A model generated the notes under the pieces. It worked only from the letters and a program-made list of their open reading frames with translations, searched no databases and had not been told where the DNA came from. 64,000 nucleotides of DNA from Paenibacillus doosanensis. GTDB lineage: Bacteria; Bacillota; Bacilli; Paenibacillales; NBRC-103111. Position numbers and translations under genes: made by a program. The DNA is taken from contig NZ_JANYUY010000004.1 in the NCBI RefSeq assembly GCF_025060755.1, forward strand, positions 1 to 64,000, read 5' to 3'. Positions 18,264 to 26,637 of the stretch are shown here, piece by piece (within the stretch, counting starts at the first letter, position 1; every line of letters starts with the position of its first letter).

Positions 18264-18433
18264 ACAAATCCCCCAAAAGTGACGTGATGCTCTGAAGCTT
18301 ATTCCGTCCGCATCCAGCCTAAGCTGGATCGGCGTCTAACCCTTCCTCTGGGATCGTTCCATGGGTAGACATTCCTTTCGGGGGAGCCCCCCGGATATCC
18401 ACAGGAAATGGCTGCGCATCATTTCCTAAACAA
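18264..18433 (+). repeat. Dispersed structured repeat, copy 2 (full length)
   Basis: About 170 bases, nearly identical to copy 1 (7559-7727) with scattered substitutions, for example GTCTAACCC instead of GTCTACCCC in one stem arm. It has the same orientation and lies downstream of a + strand gene in a convergent gap. The TCCAGC-CTAA-GCTGGA hairpin is unchanged. Confidence 0.87.
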
Positions 18434-18471
18434 TAAAAAATAAGAGCGATGTCCGTTAAGACACCGCTCTT
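18434..18471 (-). terminator. Terminator of the CNNM/CBS gene
   Basis: Arms AAGAGCG/CGCTCTT plus an inner GTC/GAC pair, followed on the - strand by an A/T-rich run (TTATTTTTTATTG). It abuts repeat copy 2. Confidence 0.85.
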
Positions 18472-18489
18472 TGGGTTTGCCGCGTTCGC

Positions 18490-19812
18490 TTATGCCGTTA
18501 ACGTTTCCACGGCAGTCTTTCTGACGATAATCCGGGAAACCCGCAATTCATCCGTTTCTTCGACGATAAATTCATACTGATCGTTGAACGCGATCTTCTG
18601 GCCCCTCTTCGGCGGAATCTCGATGTGGGAATACACCCAGCCGCCGATCGTATCGTAATCCTCCGAATCGATATCCAGACCGAACCGGTCGTTGACTTCG
18701 TCAATCAGCATCCGGCCGTCGATAGAAAACGTTCTTTCGTCTCTTTGCTCCAAAGCCGGACGTTCATCCGTATCGAATTCGTCCTGAATCTCGCCGACGA
18801 TTTCTTCGATAATATCCTCCAGCGTCACCATCCCCGAAGTGCCGCCGTATTCGTCGATCAGCAGCGCGATCTGCGCTCTTTTCTTCTGCATCAGCTTCAG
18901 CAGATTGCTGATCGGCATCGATTCGGGCACCTTGGTAATGGGACGGATGATTTTACGAATGTCCGTGCTATTGGCGTTGGCCTTCAACAAATCTTTTATA
19001 TGGACAAACCCGATAATGTTATCTTTATCCGGATCGCACACCGGGTAGCGTGTTCGCATCTCATCCAGCGCAATTTTCATATTTTCCTCGAACGACAACT
19101 GGACGTACAAGCAGCCCATATCGGTCCGGGGAATCATGATCTCGCGGGCGTTCGTTTCGGTAAATTCAAATATATTGTCTACCAGCGTAAGCTCGGTATT
19201 ATCGATAAGTCCGTTTTTGTGACTCTCCTTCATCAGGACGCGAATTTCTTCCTCCGTATGAGCCGAGTCATGCTCGGACCCGACTTCGATGCCGGCTTTT
19301 TTCAGCATCCAGTTGGAGATCGTATTCAGCAGCCAGTTGAAAGGGAACATCACTTTGTAAAAGACGATCATAGGTACGGCAGCCATCATCGTAATCTGTT
19401 CCGGCTTGCGGATCGCATACGTTTTCGGGAACTGCTCGCCCAAAGTGATATGAAACGTCGTAATAACGGAAAATGAGATAATGAACGAAATCGTATGAAT
19501 CAACGTAGCGTTCAATCCCATATCCTTGAGCACCGGCTCAATGATTCTTGATACGGTGGGCTCGCCCACCCAACCTAAAGCTAGTGACGCTAATGTGATA
19601 CCCAATTGACACGCGGACAGGTACGCATTCAAGTTGCCCGTAATTTTTTGCGCAAACTTGGCACCTGTGTTGCCGTCCTTGACCAATGTTTCAATCCTGC
19701 TGTTACGAACCTTAACCATCGCAAATTCTACTGCGACAAAAAAGCCATTCAATAAGATTAAAACAACAATCAATACAAGATTCCACAATAAAGGTAACGG
19801 GTCACTACTCAA
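18490..19812 (-). CDS. CNNM/HlyC-family membrane protein with CBS domains
   Basis: A 440-residue protein: DUF21/CNNM membrane domain with four hydrophobic stretches (about 1-190), a CBS-domain pair (about 205-335; REIMIPRTDMGCLY at its start) and a C-terminal CorC_HlyC domain (about 350-435). Relatives are annotated as hemolysin-like, and family evidence points to Mg2+ (or Co2+) transport and homeostasis, not haemolysis. The start is TTG at 19812; its Shine-Dalgarno GAGGGGA (19823-19829 on the - strand) lies inside a strong leader hairpin. The gene is monocistronic, with its own promoter at 19902-19930 and terminator at 18434-18471. Confidence 0.92.
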   Translation of the reverse strand: MSSDPLPLLWNLVLIVVLILLNGFFVAVEFAMVKVRNSRIETLVKDGNTGAKFAQKITGNLNAYLSACQLGITLASLALGWVGEPTVSRIIEPVLKDMGLNATLIHTISFIISFSVITTFHITLGEQFPKTYAIRKPEQITMMAAVPMIVFYKVMFPFNWLLNTISNWMLKKAGIEVGSEHDSAHTEEEIRVLMKESHKNGLIDNTELTLVDNIFEFTETNAREIMIPRTDMGCLYVQLSFEENMKIALDEMRTRYPVCDPDKDNIIGFVHIKDLLKANANSTDIRKIIRPITKVPESMPISNLLKLMQKKRAQIALLIDEYGGTSGMVTLEDIIEEIVGEIQDEFDTDERPALEQRDERTFSIDGRMLIDEVNDRFGLDIDSEDYDTIGGWVYSHIEIPPKRGQKIAFNDQYEFIVEETDELRVSRIIVRKTAVETLTA

Positions 19813-19818
19813 TAATTC

Positions 19819-19855
19819 CCTATCCCCTCGGTGAGGCGGATAGGTACACCTCCCT
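19819..19855 (-). promoter_or_regulatory. Leader hairpin sequestering the Shine-Dalgarno of the CNNM gene
   Basis: On the - strand, CCTATCC and GGATAGG form outer arms (19838-19844 with 19819-19825) and CCTC/GAGG form the inner arms (19833-19836 with 19826-19829), with a 3-base loop. The GAGGGGA ribosome site is buried in the 3' arm, 10 bases before the TTG start. A second purine block, AGGGAGGTG (19847-19855), lies just upstream and could compete for the same CCTC. The leader is about 80 bases. This suggests translational control, possibly by metal, protein or temperature; I cannot match it to a named riboswitch class. Confidence 0.55.
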
Positions 19856-19901
19856 TAAAAATTCCGATTTTTATAATCATACTTTAGTAACACTTATATT
19901 T

Positions 19902-19930
19902 ATTATATCGCAATTTATGACGGCATCCAA
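19902..19930 (-). promoter_or_regulatory. SigA-type promoter for the CNNM gene
   Basis: On the - strand -35 TTGGAT (19925-19930), a 17-base spacer and a perfect -10 TATAAT (19902-19907). It would give an untranslated leader of roughly 80 bases before the TTG start. Confidence 0.7.
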
Positions 19931-20266
19931 GGAACGAGTTGCCGATAAAGGACGTTATATTTAAAGATAAGAAGGATAAAGTATAGGTATACAAACTATT
20001 TTTCATTATTTTTGAGCTGTTTTGCATCGTTTTCGTCTCTAGAACACCTTCAATACCGATAATTCGGATGAATGAGACCAGGAATACGCGGTGTAGTATT
20101 GACAGACATTGTACATGACCGGGCTCCGCCGCGCAAGAGATGGGAATGAATAAATAAAGGTTACTGATTATGGAAATACGAACCGCGGCAAACCTCCGGC
20201 AGGGCGGAGGAGCAGTCTCTCCAAGTTGGGACCGTTCCTTCCTGCCCTACGCAGCCGATCGCCGGA
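19931..20266. other. Intergenic region between the CNNM promoter and rluF
   Basis: About 335 bases with no supported gene. It is AT-rich near 19950-20060 and GC-rich near 20180-20260. A TTGACA near 20099 has no matching -10 box. Nothing else is recognisable. Confidence 0.5.
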
Positions 20267-20968
20267 TTATTTATGCTCATGATCGATGCTGCGGAAGAGC
20301 TCGTTCAGTTCGCCTTCCGTTAAGTCGCGCCAGCGGCCCGACGCCAAGCCTCCGAGCCGAATATTCATGATGCGCACCCGCTTCAGTTTTCTCACCTCAT
20401 AGCCGAAAGCGCTGCACATTCTGCGGATTTGCCGGTTTAAGCCCTGCGTAAGAATAATGCGGAACACACGCTCCTCCTGTTTAAATACTTGACAGGGCTT
20501 GGTCACGGTACCCAGAATGCGAACGCCGCCCGCCATGCCTTGCAAAAACATCGGCGTGACCGGCTTGTCCACCGTAACGATATACTCCTTCTCATGATGG
20601 TTCTCGGCGCGAAGAATTTTATTGACAATGTCTCCGTCGTTAGTAAGTAAAATCAGCCCTTCGGAATCTTTATCCAACCGGCCGATCGGAAAAATCCGCT
20701 CCTGATGGCCTACGAAGTCGACGATGTTTCCGCGGATGTGGCGCTCGGTCGTGCTTGTAATGCCGACAGGCTTGTTAAGCGCGATATAAACTCCCCGCTT
20801 CTTATCGCTGATCGGTCTGCCGTCGACGCGCACGTCGTCGCCCTCCTCTACCTGGCTGCCGAGCTCGGCGGGCTTACCGTTGATCGTCACGCGTCCGGCT
20901 CCGACCAATTTGTCCACTTCGCGCCGGGAGCAGAAGCCGGTTTCACTAATGTATTTATTGATTCTCAT
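20267..20968 (-). CDS. rluF: 23S rRNA pseudouridine synthase, RluF/RsuA family
   Basis: A 233-residue enzyme with an S4 RNA-binding domain (1-50; [20 protein letters not shown]) and an RsuA-type catalytic domain with [10 protein letters not shown] and catalytic D99. The sequence [16 protein letters not shown] and the tail with [10 protein letters not shown] are typical of the RluF subgroup, which modifies 23S rRNA near position 2604; RsuA/RluB relatives remain possible. It appears monocistronic. The C terminus ends soon after the catalytic domain, shorter than in E. coli RluF. Confidence 0.9.
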   Translation of the reverse strand: MRINKYISETGFCSRREVDKLVGAGRVTINGKPAELGSQVEEGDDVRVDGRPISDKKRGVYIALNKPVGITSTTERHIRGNIVDFVGHQERIFPIGRLDKDSEGLILLTNDGDIVNKILRAENHHEKEYIVTVDKPVTPMFLQGMAGGVRILGTVTKPCQVFKQEERVFRIILTQGLNRQIRRMCSAFGYEVRKLKRVRIMNIRLGGLASGRWRDLTEGELNELFRSIDHEHK

Positions 20969-21150
20969 CCTTCAGGTCACTCGCTTCATCAAAAGGTTGC
21001 CACCATTATATCATGTCCGGGAGGAATGGAACAAAAAGGTACCCGAAGGCTCATCGGCTATTTTCACGAAATCCCTCGTTTGGTAAAATAGTCCTATGTA
21101 AAAAGCGCAGTTTACGAAAAGCATCCTATCGAAAAAGAGGTGTATTCCAT

Positions 21151-21552
21151 TTGCTGTCCCATCTGTCTTATCCCGCGAAAACAGTATTTTATTTCAGCCT
21201 GTATATGTTCGTGCTCAGCCTGACTTTGCTGATCGTGCCGGGCCTATTGGCTCCGCTGCTCGGATATACGGCCGAAAGCGAAATATGGATTCGCGTTATC
21301 GGCATGTTCCTGCTGTTCCTTGCGTTCGATTACTGCGCCTCCGCTCTGGCGGGAATGTACCGCTTCTTTTACCTCACCGTATATACGCGGGCCTCGATCA
21401 TCGTCTTTATGACGACCTTCGTCCTGCTCGGCATGCTGAAGCCGATTTTCATCGCTCTGAGCTTGATTGACCTGGGCGGAGCCGTCTGGACCTTTACGGC
21501 GCTGCGAGCCGCCAAACGGCGCCACAACAAGCATCCTGTCCATTCCGTATAA
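21151..21552 (+). CDS. Small four-helix integral membrane protein
   Basis: A 133-residue protein with four hydrophobic segments (about 10-33, 43-63, 72-92 and 98-118) and a basic tail (RAAKRRHNKH). No family is recognised. The start is TTG 21151, with AAGAGGTG about 8 bases upstream; the frame is open from 21013, but the upstream part is basic, non-hydrophobic and overlaps the rluF promoter region. No neighbour indicates its role. It may be a lineage-specific membrane protein. Confidence 0.72.
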   Translation: MLSHLSYPAKTVFYFSLYMFVLSLTLLIVPGLLAPLLGYTAESEIWIRVIGMFLLFLAFDYCASALAGMYRFFYLTVYTRASIIVFMTTFVLLGMLKPIFIALSLIDLGGAVWTFTALRAAKRRHNKHPVHSV

Positions 21553-21785
21553 AACGCCTGCCGGCGGAGAAGCCCGCTCTTCGGGAGGTACTCCCTCGAT
21601 GGCCGGGGCCAGCTCCCGTTCTCTCGCTCCACCGCCCCTTTCTCCTCCTGCAATTTGGACGTCCGGCACCGGCATCTCCGCAGAACCTCGGAAAATAACG
21701 CCGGCGTCCGAACATTGTAGCAGTACACAGCTTCGTTCCGCCCGTACGGGCAAGCGGCAGCACAATGCACAATGAGGGGTCCTTT

Positions 21786-23981
21786 ATGTCCAATACATCT
21801 TTATTATCTCTGCTTCGCAAACGATGGCGCCGTAAGAAGACACAGTCCGCGGCCCGGGCCGCAGCCGGAACAGCGGCGGAAGGCAGCCCGTCCTCCGGCG
21901 CTTCGAGCAGTTCAGCCGCGGGGAAAAGAACTCGCCGAGGCCGGCTGCGAATCGTCCTCGCCACGGGTGCAGCGGTGCTAATCGCCAGCCTGGCTACCGC
22001 GGGAGCGGCGGCCGTCTGGGTCCGCGGGCTCGACATCGGCAAGCTTGAGCATCCGCTGCCCGAGCCTACGCTGATCATGGACCGCGACGGCCGGCCCGCC
22101 TCACAGCTATCCTCCTCCCGGATCGATCCGGTGCCGCTCGAACAAATTCCGGCCGATCTGCGCAATGCAGTCATCGCCGTCGAGGACCGGCGGTTTTACG
22201 AGCACGCCGGTATCGACCTGTGGTCGACGGCCCGAGCGCTGCTGCGCGACCTGAAGTCGGGCGAGCTCAAGGAAGGCGGCAGCACCTTGACGCAGCAGCT
22301 TGCCAAAAACCTGTTTCTGCAGTCGGATAAAACGTTGAGCCGCAAGCTGAAGGAAGCCGGCTATGCGCTCAAGATCAACGCCACTTACAGCAAGGATGAA
22401 ATTCTTGAGCTTTATTTGAACAGCGTGTATTTCGGCGAAGGCCGATGGGGCGTCGAAGGGGCGGCCGAAGAATATTTCGCCAAGCCGGCGCAGCAGCTGA
22501 CGCTGGAGGAATCGGCGCTCATCGCGGCTCTGCCGAAAGCTCCTTCCGTTTATTCGCCGCTGCAGCATATGGATAAAGCGCTGGAACGCCGCAATCTCGT
22601 GCTGTCGCTGATGAAGGAACAGCATTTCATCAGCGATGCCGCCTACGATCAGGCCGTTTCCAAGCCGATCGTCCTCAAGCAGCGTAACGAAGAAGAATCG
22701 TTAAAGGGCAAATATCCTTCGTACGTCGATTACGTCATTCAGGAAGCCGCCGATTTGTACGGCTTTACCGAGGAGCAGATCTTAACGGCAGGGCTGCGCA
22801 TCTATACCGAGCTGGACCCGAAGGTGCAGCAGGCTGCGCAGGACGTATACTCCGATGACGCCTTGTTCCCCGAGAGCCAGCCTGACCAGCTCATCCAAAG
22901 CGGAACCGTCCTCCTAGATCAAACGACCGGCGGCATCCGCGCTCTCGTCGGCGCTCGCGGGACGCAGGTATACCGCGGCTTCAATCATGCGACCCAGCTG
23001 AAGCGCCAGCCCGGCTCGTCGTTCAAGCCGCTTGTCGTATACGGGCCGGCGCTGGAGCGCGGGTACAAGCCGAGCTCGCCGCTGTACGACGGCGAGCTCG
23101 ACATCGCGGGTTACCGTCCCCGGGATTGGGACGGTCAGACCCGCGGACAGGTCACGCTGCGCGAGGCGATCATGCGCTCCTGGAACATCCCCGCGGTCTG
23201 GCTGCTTAACGAGATCGGCATCGACGCCGGCGTCGACTTCGCGCGGCGGTCGGGCATCGAGCTCGGCGCGGCCGACCGCAGCCTGAGCATCGCCCTCGGC
23301 GGCCTGTCCGAGGGCGTCTCCCCGCTTGAGATGGCGCAGGCCTTCGGCGCCATCGCCAATCTGGGCGTGCGGCAGCAGGCGCACGCCATCGTGAAGGTAA
23401 CGACCAAGGAGGGTCTCCCCTTGGTCGAAGCCAAGGCCCAGCCGGCGCAGGTGACGACGCCGGCCGTGGCCTATACCCTGACTTTACTGCTGCAGGACGC
23501 AGTAAAGTCAGGGACCGGGCAGGCCGCTAAGCTGGAGCGGCCGATCGCAGGCAAGACCGGCACGACGCAGCTGCCGGGCACCGCGGAGTTCGCGGATATC
23601 GGCGCGAACGGCATTAAGGACGCCTGGTTCGTCGGCTACACGCCCGAACTGACGGCGGCGGTCTGGATCGGCTACGACCAGACCGACAAGAACCATTATT
23701 TGACGACAGGCGGAGCCGCGCCTGCCGGGCTGTTCAAGGAAATCATGAGCCGGGCGCTGCAAGGCGCACCGTCCGCGCCATTCACCGTACCTCCCGATTA
23801 TGAGCCCGAACCGGAGCTTGAACCTCAGTCTGAGCCGAAGTCCGGTCCGCAGCCCAATGTCCGCTCGTCCTGGGAGCAAACGCTTCGGGAGAAGCTGGGC
23901 TTGGGGAAACGGGAAGCTAAGGATACGCCTGGAAATTCCCGCGGATCGTCCAAAGGAAAAAACAAGCCGAAGGAGCATTGA
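21786..23981 (+). CDS. Class A penicillin-binding protein (transglycosylase/transpeptidase)
   Basis: A 731-residue bifunctional peptidoglycan synthase: a short basic cytosolic N terminus, one membrane anchor (about 50-75), a GT51 glycosyltransferase domain with E133 in VEDRRFYEHAG and GGSTLTQQLAKNL, and a transpeptidase domain with S411-x-x-K414 (SSFK), S465-W-N467 and K590-T-G592. The last ~60 residues are a Pro/Glu/Lys-rich low-complexity tail. It resembles PBP1A/PBP2c-type enzymes. Start 21786 is preferred to ATG 21765 because GAGGGG lies 6 bases before it. A perfect 15-bp inverted repeat lies inside the coding sequence at 23476-23513. Confidence 0.95.
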   Translation: MSNTSLLSLLRKRWRRKKTQSAARAAAGTAAEGSPSSGASSSSAAGKRTRRGRLRIVLATGAAVLIASLATAGAAAVWVRGLDIGKLEHPLPEPTLIMDRDGRPASQLSSSRIDPVPLEQIPADLRNAVIAVEDRRFYEHAGIDLWSTARALLRDLKSGELKEGGSTLTQQLAKNLFLQSDKTLSRKLKEAGYALKINATYSKDEILELYLNSVYFGEGRWGVEGAAEEYFAKPAQQLTLEESALIAALPKAPSVYSPLQHMDKALERRNLVLSLMKEQHFISDAAYDQAVSKPIVLKQRNEEESLKGKYPSYVDYVIQEAADLYGFTEEQILTAGLRIYTELDPKVQQAAQDVYSDDALFPESQPDQLIQSGTVLLDQTTGGIRALVGARGTQVYRGFNHATQLKRQPGSSFKPLVVYGPALERGYKPSSPLYDGELDIAGYRPRDWDGQTRGQVTLREAIMRSWNIPAVWLLNEIGIDAGVDFARRSGIELGAADRSLSIALGGLSEGVSPLEMAQAFGAIANLGVRQQAHAIVKVTTKEGLPLVEAKAQPAQVTTPAVAYTLTLLLQDAVKSGTGQAAKLERPIAGKTGTTQLPGTAEFADIGANGIKDAWFVGYTPELTAAVWIGYDQTDKNHYLTTGGAAPAGLFKEIMSRALQGAPSAPFTVPPDYEPEPELEPQSEPKSGPQPNVRSSWEQTLREKLGLGKREAKDTPGNSRGSSKGKNKPKEH
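23476..23513. repeat. Perfect 15-bp inverted repeat inside the PBP gene
   Basis: Arms CCCTGACTTTACTGC (23476-23490) and GCAGTAAAGTCAGGG (23499-23513) with an 8-base loop. It encodes ordinary transpeptidase-domain sequence around LTLLLQDAVKSG, so protein coding does not explain the exact symmetry. Confidence 0.9.
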
Positions 23982-24000
23982 CGCCTTCCGCAGCCATACG

Positions 24001-24055
24001 AGAACAGCCCTGTCCGCCGCCCAATCGGGCGTTATGGACAGGGCCGTTCTATTTA
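24001..24055 (+). terminator. Terminator of the PBP gene
   Basis: Fifteen-base arms AGAACaGCCCTGTCC and GGACAGGGCcGTTCT with a nested CGCCC/GGGCG hairpin between them, followed by ATTTAT. It lies 20 bases after the PBP stop. Confidence 0.85.
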
Positions 24056-24116
24056 TACCGCCTGCACGCAGTTTTATTTACCAGTATTTGGATTTCCAGT
24101 CCAGGCGGGCCGCCCG

Positions 24117-25145
24117 TCAATCATCGCGCGCCCCGTACTTCCCCTTGCCATAATCGTTCGCTTTCTCTTTATTCTTATCGTAACCTTTAACCTTGCCTCC
24201 AGGGGTCGTCCCAGGCGGATTTGAATCTGCGGGCTTTTTTTCGGGCCATTTGACGTCAACCTTCCAATCGGCCGGCACGCTCTTTAACCGGAATTCCGAA
24301 GCGATCTTTTGCTTTAACGCTTGTTCAAACGATTTCGGCTCCATCGGAAGCCCCTGCATAAGCGTACGGATAAAAGAGTCCGCTTCGTTTCCGTCCAGAT
24401 GAATGACGGAGCGATCGTCCGTCTTCAAATACAGCTCGCTTTTTCCCTTGGAGGAAGCTCCCTGCTTACCCGGCTCCTGCTTCACCTTCAGTTCGAAGCC
24501 GCGGCTCTTCCAATCGAAGCTCAGCTTCTCCCAGCCGCCCGCATTCGCGGAAACCGGCGGAGATGCCGACGCTCCGGCCCCGGAAGCCGCGTCTCCTCTC
24601 GGCTGCTGACCGGAGTCAACCGGGCTGCCGGCAATCCCCGCTGCCGGCGCCTCGTCCGCCCGGAACGATCCTTGCGGCAGCTCCGGACCGATCAGCTTCT
24701 GATCGCCGGTCGCCGAATCCATCGGCGCTTTCTGAGCCGATGGGGCCGATAGCGACGCTTCTTCTCTTTCCCGTGCAGGCGCCCCGGAGGCTTCGGGCGC
24801 TTCGGACGCAGCCGATGAGGCTTGTCCCGTGCTTGCGGCTTTTATATACGCGACCTGATGCTTGCTGTTCAGGATAACATCCAGCGTATCGCCGCTTTGC
24901 AAGTCGCCTGTACCCGACTTTTGATTATCGCGGTATACCCACACGGTTGACGAAACCGGATAAACCTCCTGCTGGCCGCCAACGGTCATAACGATCTTCT
25001 TCCCGTCGTCATCCATCCGCACGAACTGCCCCGCGGCTTCCTGAGAAATTTCCGCCGACGCTTGGTCGTCTCCATAGCCGAAAACGCCATAGGAAACCAG
25101 CCCGATACATATGCAGCCGATGATGATCCATGCGATTGTTCTCAT
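24117..25145 (-). CDS. Membrane-anchored hypothetical protein with YusW-like C-terminal region
   Basis: A 342-residue protein with an N-terminal hydrophobic anchor (about 3-25; RTIAWIIIGCICIGLVSYGV), a small beta-rich region (about 40-110; KKIVMTVGGQQEVYPV), a long Ala/Ser/Pro/Glu-rich linker (about 110-220), and a folded C-terminal module (about 225-320) beginning FDWKSRGFELKVKQE. That module has the pattern of YusW-like domains (inference from memory of the family). A charged Lys/Gly tail follows. It is presumably an exported, cell-surface protein. Start 25145 has GGAGGGG 4-6 bases upstream. Function unknown. Confidence 0.75.
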   Translation of the reverse strand: MRTIAWIIIGCICIGLVSYGVFGYGDDQASAEISQEAAGQFVRMDDDGKKIVMTVGGQQEVYPVSSTVWVYRDNQKSGTGDLQSGDTLDVILNSKHQVAYIKAASTGQASSAASEAPEASGAPAREREEASLSAPSAQKAPMDSATGDQKLIGPELPQGSFRADEAPAAGIAGSPVDSGQQPRGDAASGAGASASPPVSANAGGWEKLSFDWKSRGFELKVKQEPGKQGASSKGKSELYLKTDDRSVIHLDGNEADSFIRTLMQGLPMEPKSFEQALKQKIASEFRLKSVPADWKVDVKWPEKKPADSNPPGTTPGGKVKGYDKNKEKANDYGKGKYGARDD

Positions 25146-25305
25146 AGTCCCCTCCTGCACTCTTTGTCTTTCTGTAGGTTACTATAAGCTTCGCAACCGG
25201 ACGGCCGTTTTGGGTCCTTGAGATATCCGAATTCAACCGCGCTGGATGTCAGCCGGCGATACTTCCGTTCCGGGTTCATCCGCAGCATGCCTTGCAACCG
25301 ACGGC

Positions 25306-25851
25306 TTATTCAACCGCATCCCATCTTCCGGCAGCCTCCCTGAGCCGGGGATGAAGCTCTTGCGGCGTCTGCCCCGCCGACTTCAGATCGATCCAAAGCC
25401 GCAGTTTTTTAATCCACTCCTTGAATGATTCGAAGGAAGCGAGCTTGCTCGCCATTTCCGCCGTAACCCAAACAAAATGAGGAGAAGCGTATTTCTCCGC
25501 CAGGTAGCGGAAGGCGGTGTCGGCCGGAGTATATTTTTTGCGCTTGCTTTCGAAACGGTCCAGGACGATATCGACCGGACTTTCCGTCCGCTCTATAAGC
25601 AGCTCAAGCTCCTCGGCTCTGCGGTACCACGGGGCCGTATCGCGGTATCCCATCCTTTTTAACGTCTCTTCATGCAGCGGATAAAATACAAGCTTAGTTA
25701 CTTGTTTGTGCTCGGCCATTCCGATCAGCCTTGCAAGCTGCTCCGCTCCGAATGCTTCGAAGCTGTCGTATACCCATACGGTGCCTCTCGCCTTTTTGCG
25801 TACATCTTCCTCCACATAACCGAAAGGAACTTTACCCGTCTGTCGAGCCAT
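25306..25851 (-). CDS. Conserved hypothetical cytosolic protein
   Basis: A 181-residue soluble protein with no signal peptide or membrane segment. It alternates strands and helices (VWVYDSFEAFGAEQLARLIG, KLVFYPLHEETLKRMGY, ESPVDIVLDRFESKRKK). I do not recognise the family. Start 25851 is preferred because GGGAG lies 8 bases upstream; an ATG at 25869 is alternative. It is separated from the 24117-25145 gene by about 160 bases and is probably monocistronic. Confidence 0.7.
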   Translation of the reverse strand: MARQTGKVPFGYVEEDVRKKARGTVWVYDSFEAFGAEQLARLIGMAEHKQVTKLVFYPLHEETLKRMGYRDTAPWYRRAEELELLIERTESPVDIVLDRFESKRKKYTPADTAFRYLAEKYASPHFVWVTAEMASKLASFESFKEWIKKLRLWIDLKSAGQTPQELHPRLREAAGRWDAVE

Positions 25852-26212
25852 ATCTCCATCTCCCAGCATCGGTCATTTTTACTCTTAAAACCTGCGTTTG
25901 AAAAAAACTTCGCTAAGCAAAAAACGTCTATAGAAAGTTGGCATATCCCTTTGTTCCCGGGGTTTCAAGAAATCGGGGGAGGGCCGAGACTAGAGGACGT
26001 TTTCACATGCGCAGTGATCGTTTTCCGCTACACTTTAGTATACCAACAGCGTTTCTAAACATGCCGATGCGGCCACGAAGAATAAATGTGCACCGTCAAG
26101 GCAAGTTTAAGAACAGACGCCGCTTCGCATCCTGTAATGCCGTCGGCAGCGGGCGCGGACGACCGAGGCAACCGCTATTGTCAGTTCAATAGAAAAAGGA
26201 GTTGTGGCAATC
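25852..26212. other. Intergenic region before the small repeat-ended ORF
   Basis: About 360 bases between two divergent genes. A TAGTATACC near 26034 could be part of a -10 box, but no convincing promoter pair is seen. No ORF with a ribosome site is found here. Confidence 0.45.
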
Positions 26213-26371
26213 ATGTCCGAAAACAAAAAGCATCAAGGCAATTACGAAGGAACCGCTTCGATGAAAGCGGAAAATCAGGATATGGAGTTCGTTAACGATA
26301 CCGTCGAAGGCGTAAAAACGACCAAAAATTTGAACGGGGCCATTAGAACAAATCCCCCAAAAGTGACGTGA
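26213..26371 (+). CDS. Small 52-residue ORF whose 3' end is provided by repeat copy 3
   Basis: ATG 26213 has AAAAAGGAG about 10 bases upstream. The product is a charged, soluble 52-residue peptide (MSENKKHQGNYEG...). Its last seven residues (TNPPKVT) and stop codon come from the start of the dispersed repeat (26348 on), so the original gene was probably longer and was cut by insertion of the repeat. No family is recognised. It could be functional as a shortened peptide or a remnant. Confidence 0.55.
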   Translation: MSENKKHQGNYEGTASMKAENQDMEFVNDTVEGVKTTKNLNGAIRTNPPKVT

Positions 26372-26452
26372 TGCTCTGAAGCTTATTCCGATTACTTTCG
26401 GGGGAGCCCCCGGATATCCACAGGATATTGCTGCGCATAATTTCCTAAACAA
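26348..26452 (+). repeat. Dispersed structured repeat, copy 3 (internally deleted)
   Basis: The two ends match copies 1 and 2, but about 65-70 internal bases are missing. The missing part includes the TCCAGC hairpin and the GTCTACCC/GGGTAGAC stem, leaving the closing stem and the GC-rich hairpin. The deletion lies between two ATTCC words of the full copy. Same orientation as copies 1 and 2. Confidence 0.85.
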
Positions 26453-26457
26453 CGAAA

Positions 26458-26490
26458 AAGAAGCCGTAACACACGGCTTCTTGCCGCAGC
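26458..26490. terminator. Terminator-like hairpin after repeat copy 3
   Basis: Ten-base arms AAGAAGCCGT/ACGGCTTCTT with a 5-base loop. The A-rich sequence on its left gives a T-run on the - strand. As in the other copies, the repeat is immediately followed by a terminator hairpin. Confidence 0.75.
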
Positions 26491-26589
26491 AATCAGAGAA
26501 AGATCGCTGCATCACTGCGCTTATGCAAAAATGACCCCTTCGCCGCGGCCATGAGGTATCCAGTAAAGCGATGCAAAGCGTTATTGCAT

Positions 26590-26614
26590 AAAGAGGGCCT
26601 TATCGGCCCTCTTT
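26590..26614. terminator. Terminator of the deoxyinosine glycosylase gene
   Basis: Ten-base arms AAAGAGGGCC/GGCCCTCTTT with a 5-base loop, 24 bases after the stop of the - strand gene at 26638. Confidence 0.75.
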
Positions 26615-26637
26615 GTCGTTCCGGTAGGCGCCGATGC

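Noticed and set aside
20099-20130. TTGACA as a -35 box
   Set aside because: No -10-like hexamer lies 16-18 bases downstream; the sequence there is GC-rich and no gene follows on that strand.
26186-26515. 109-codon - strand frame across repeat copy 3
   Set aside because: It crosses the repeat and terminator, has no ribosome site and no family pattern.
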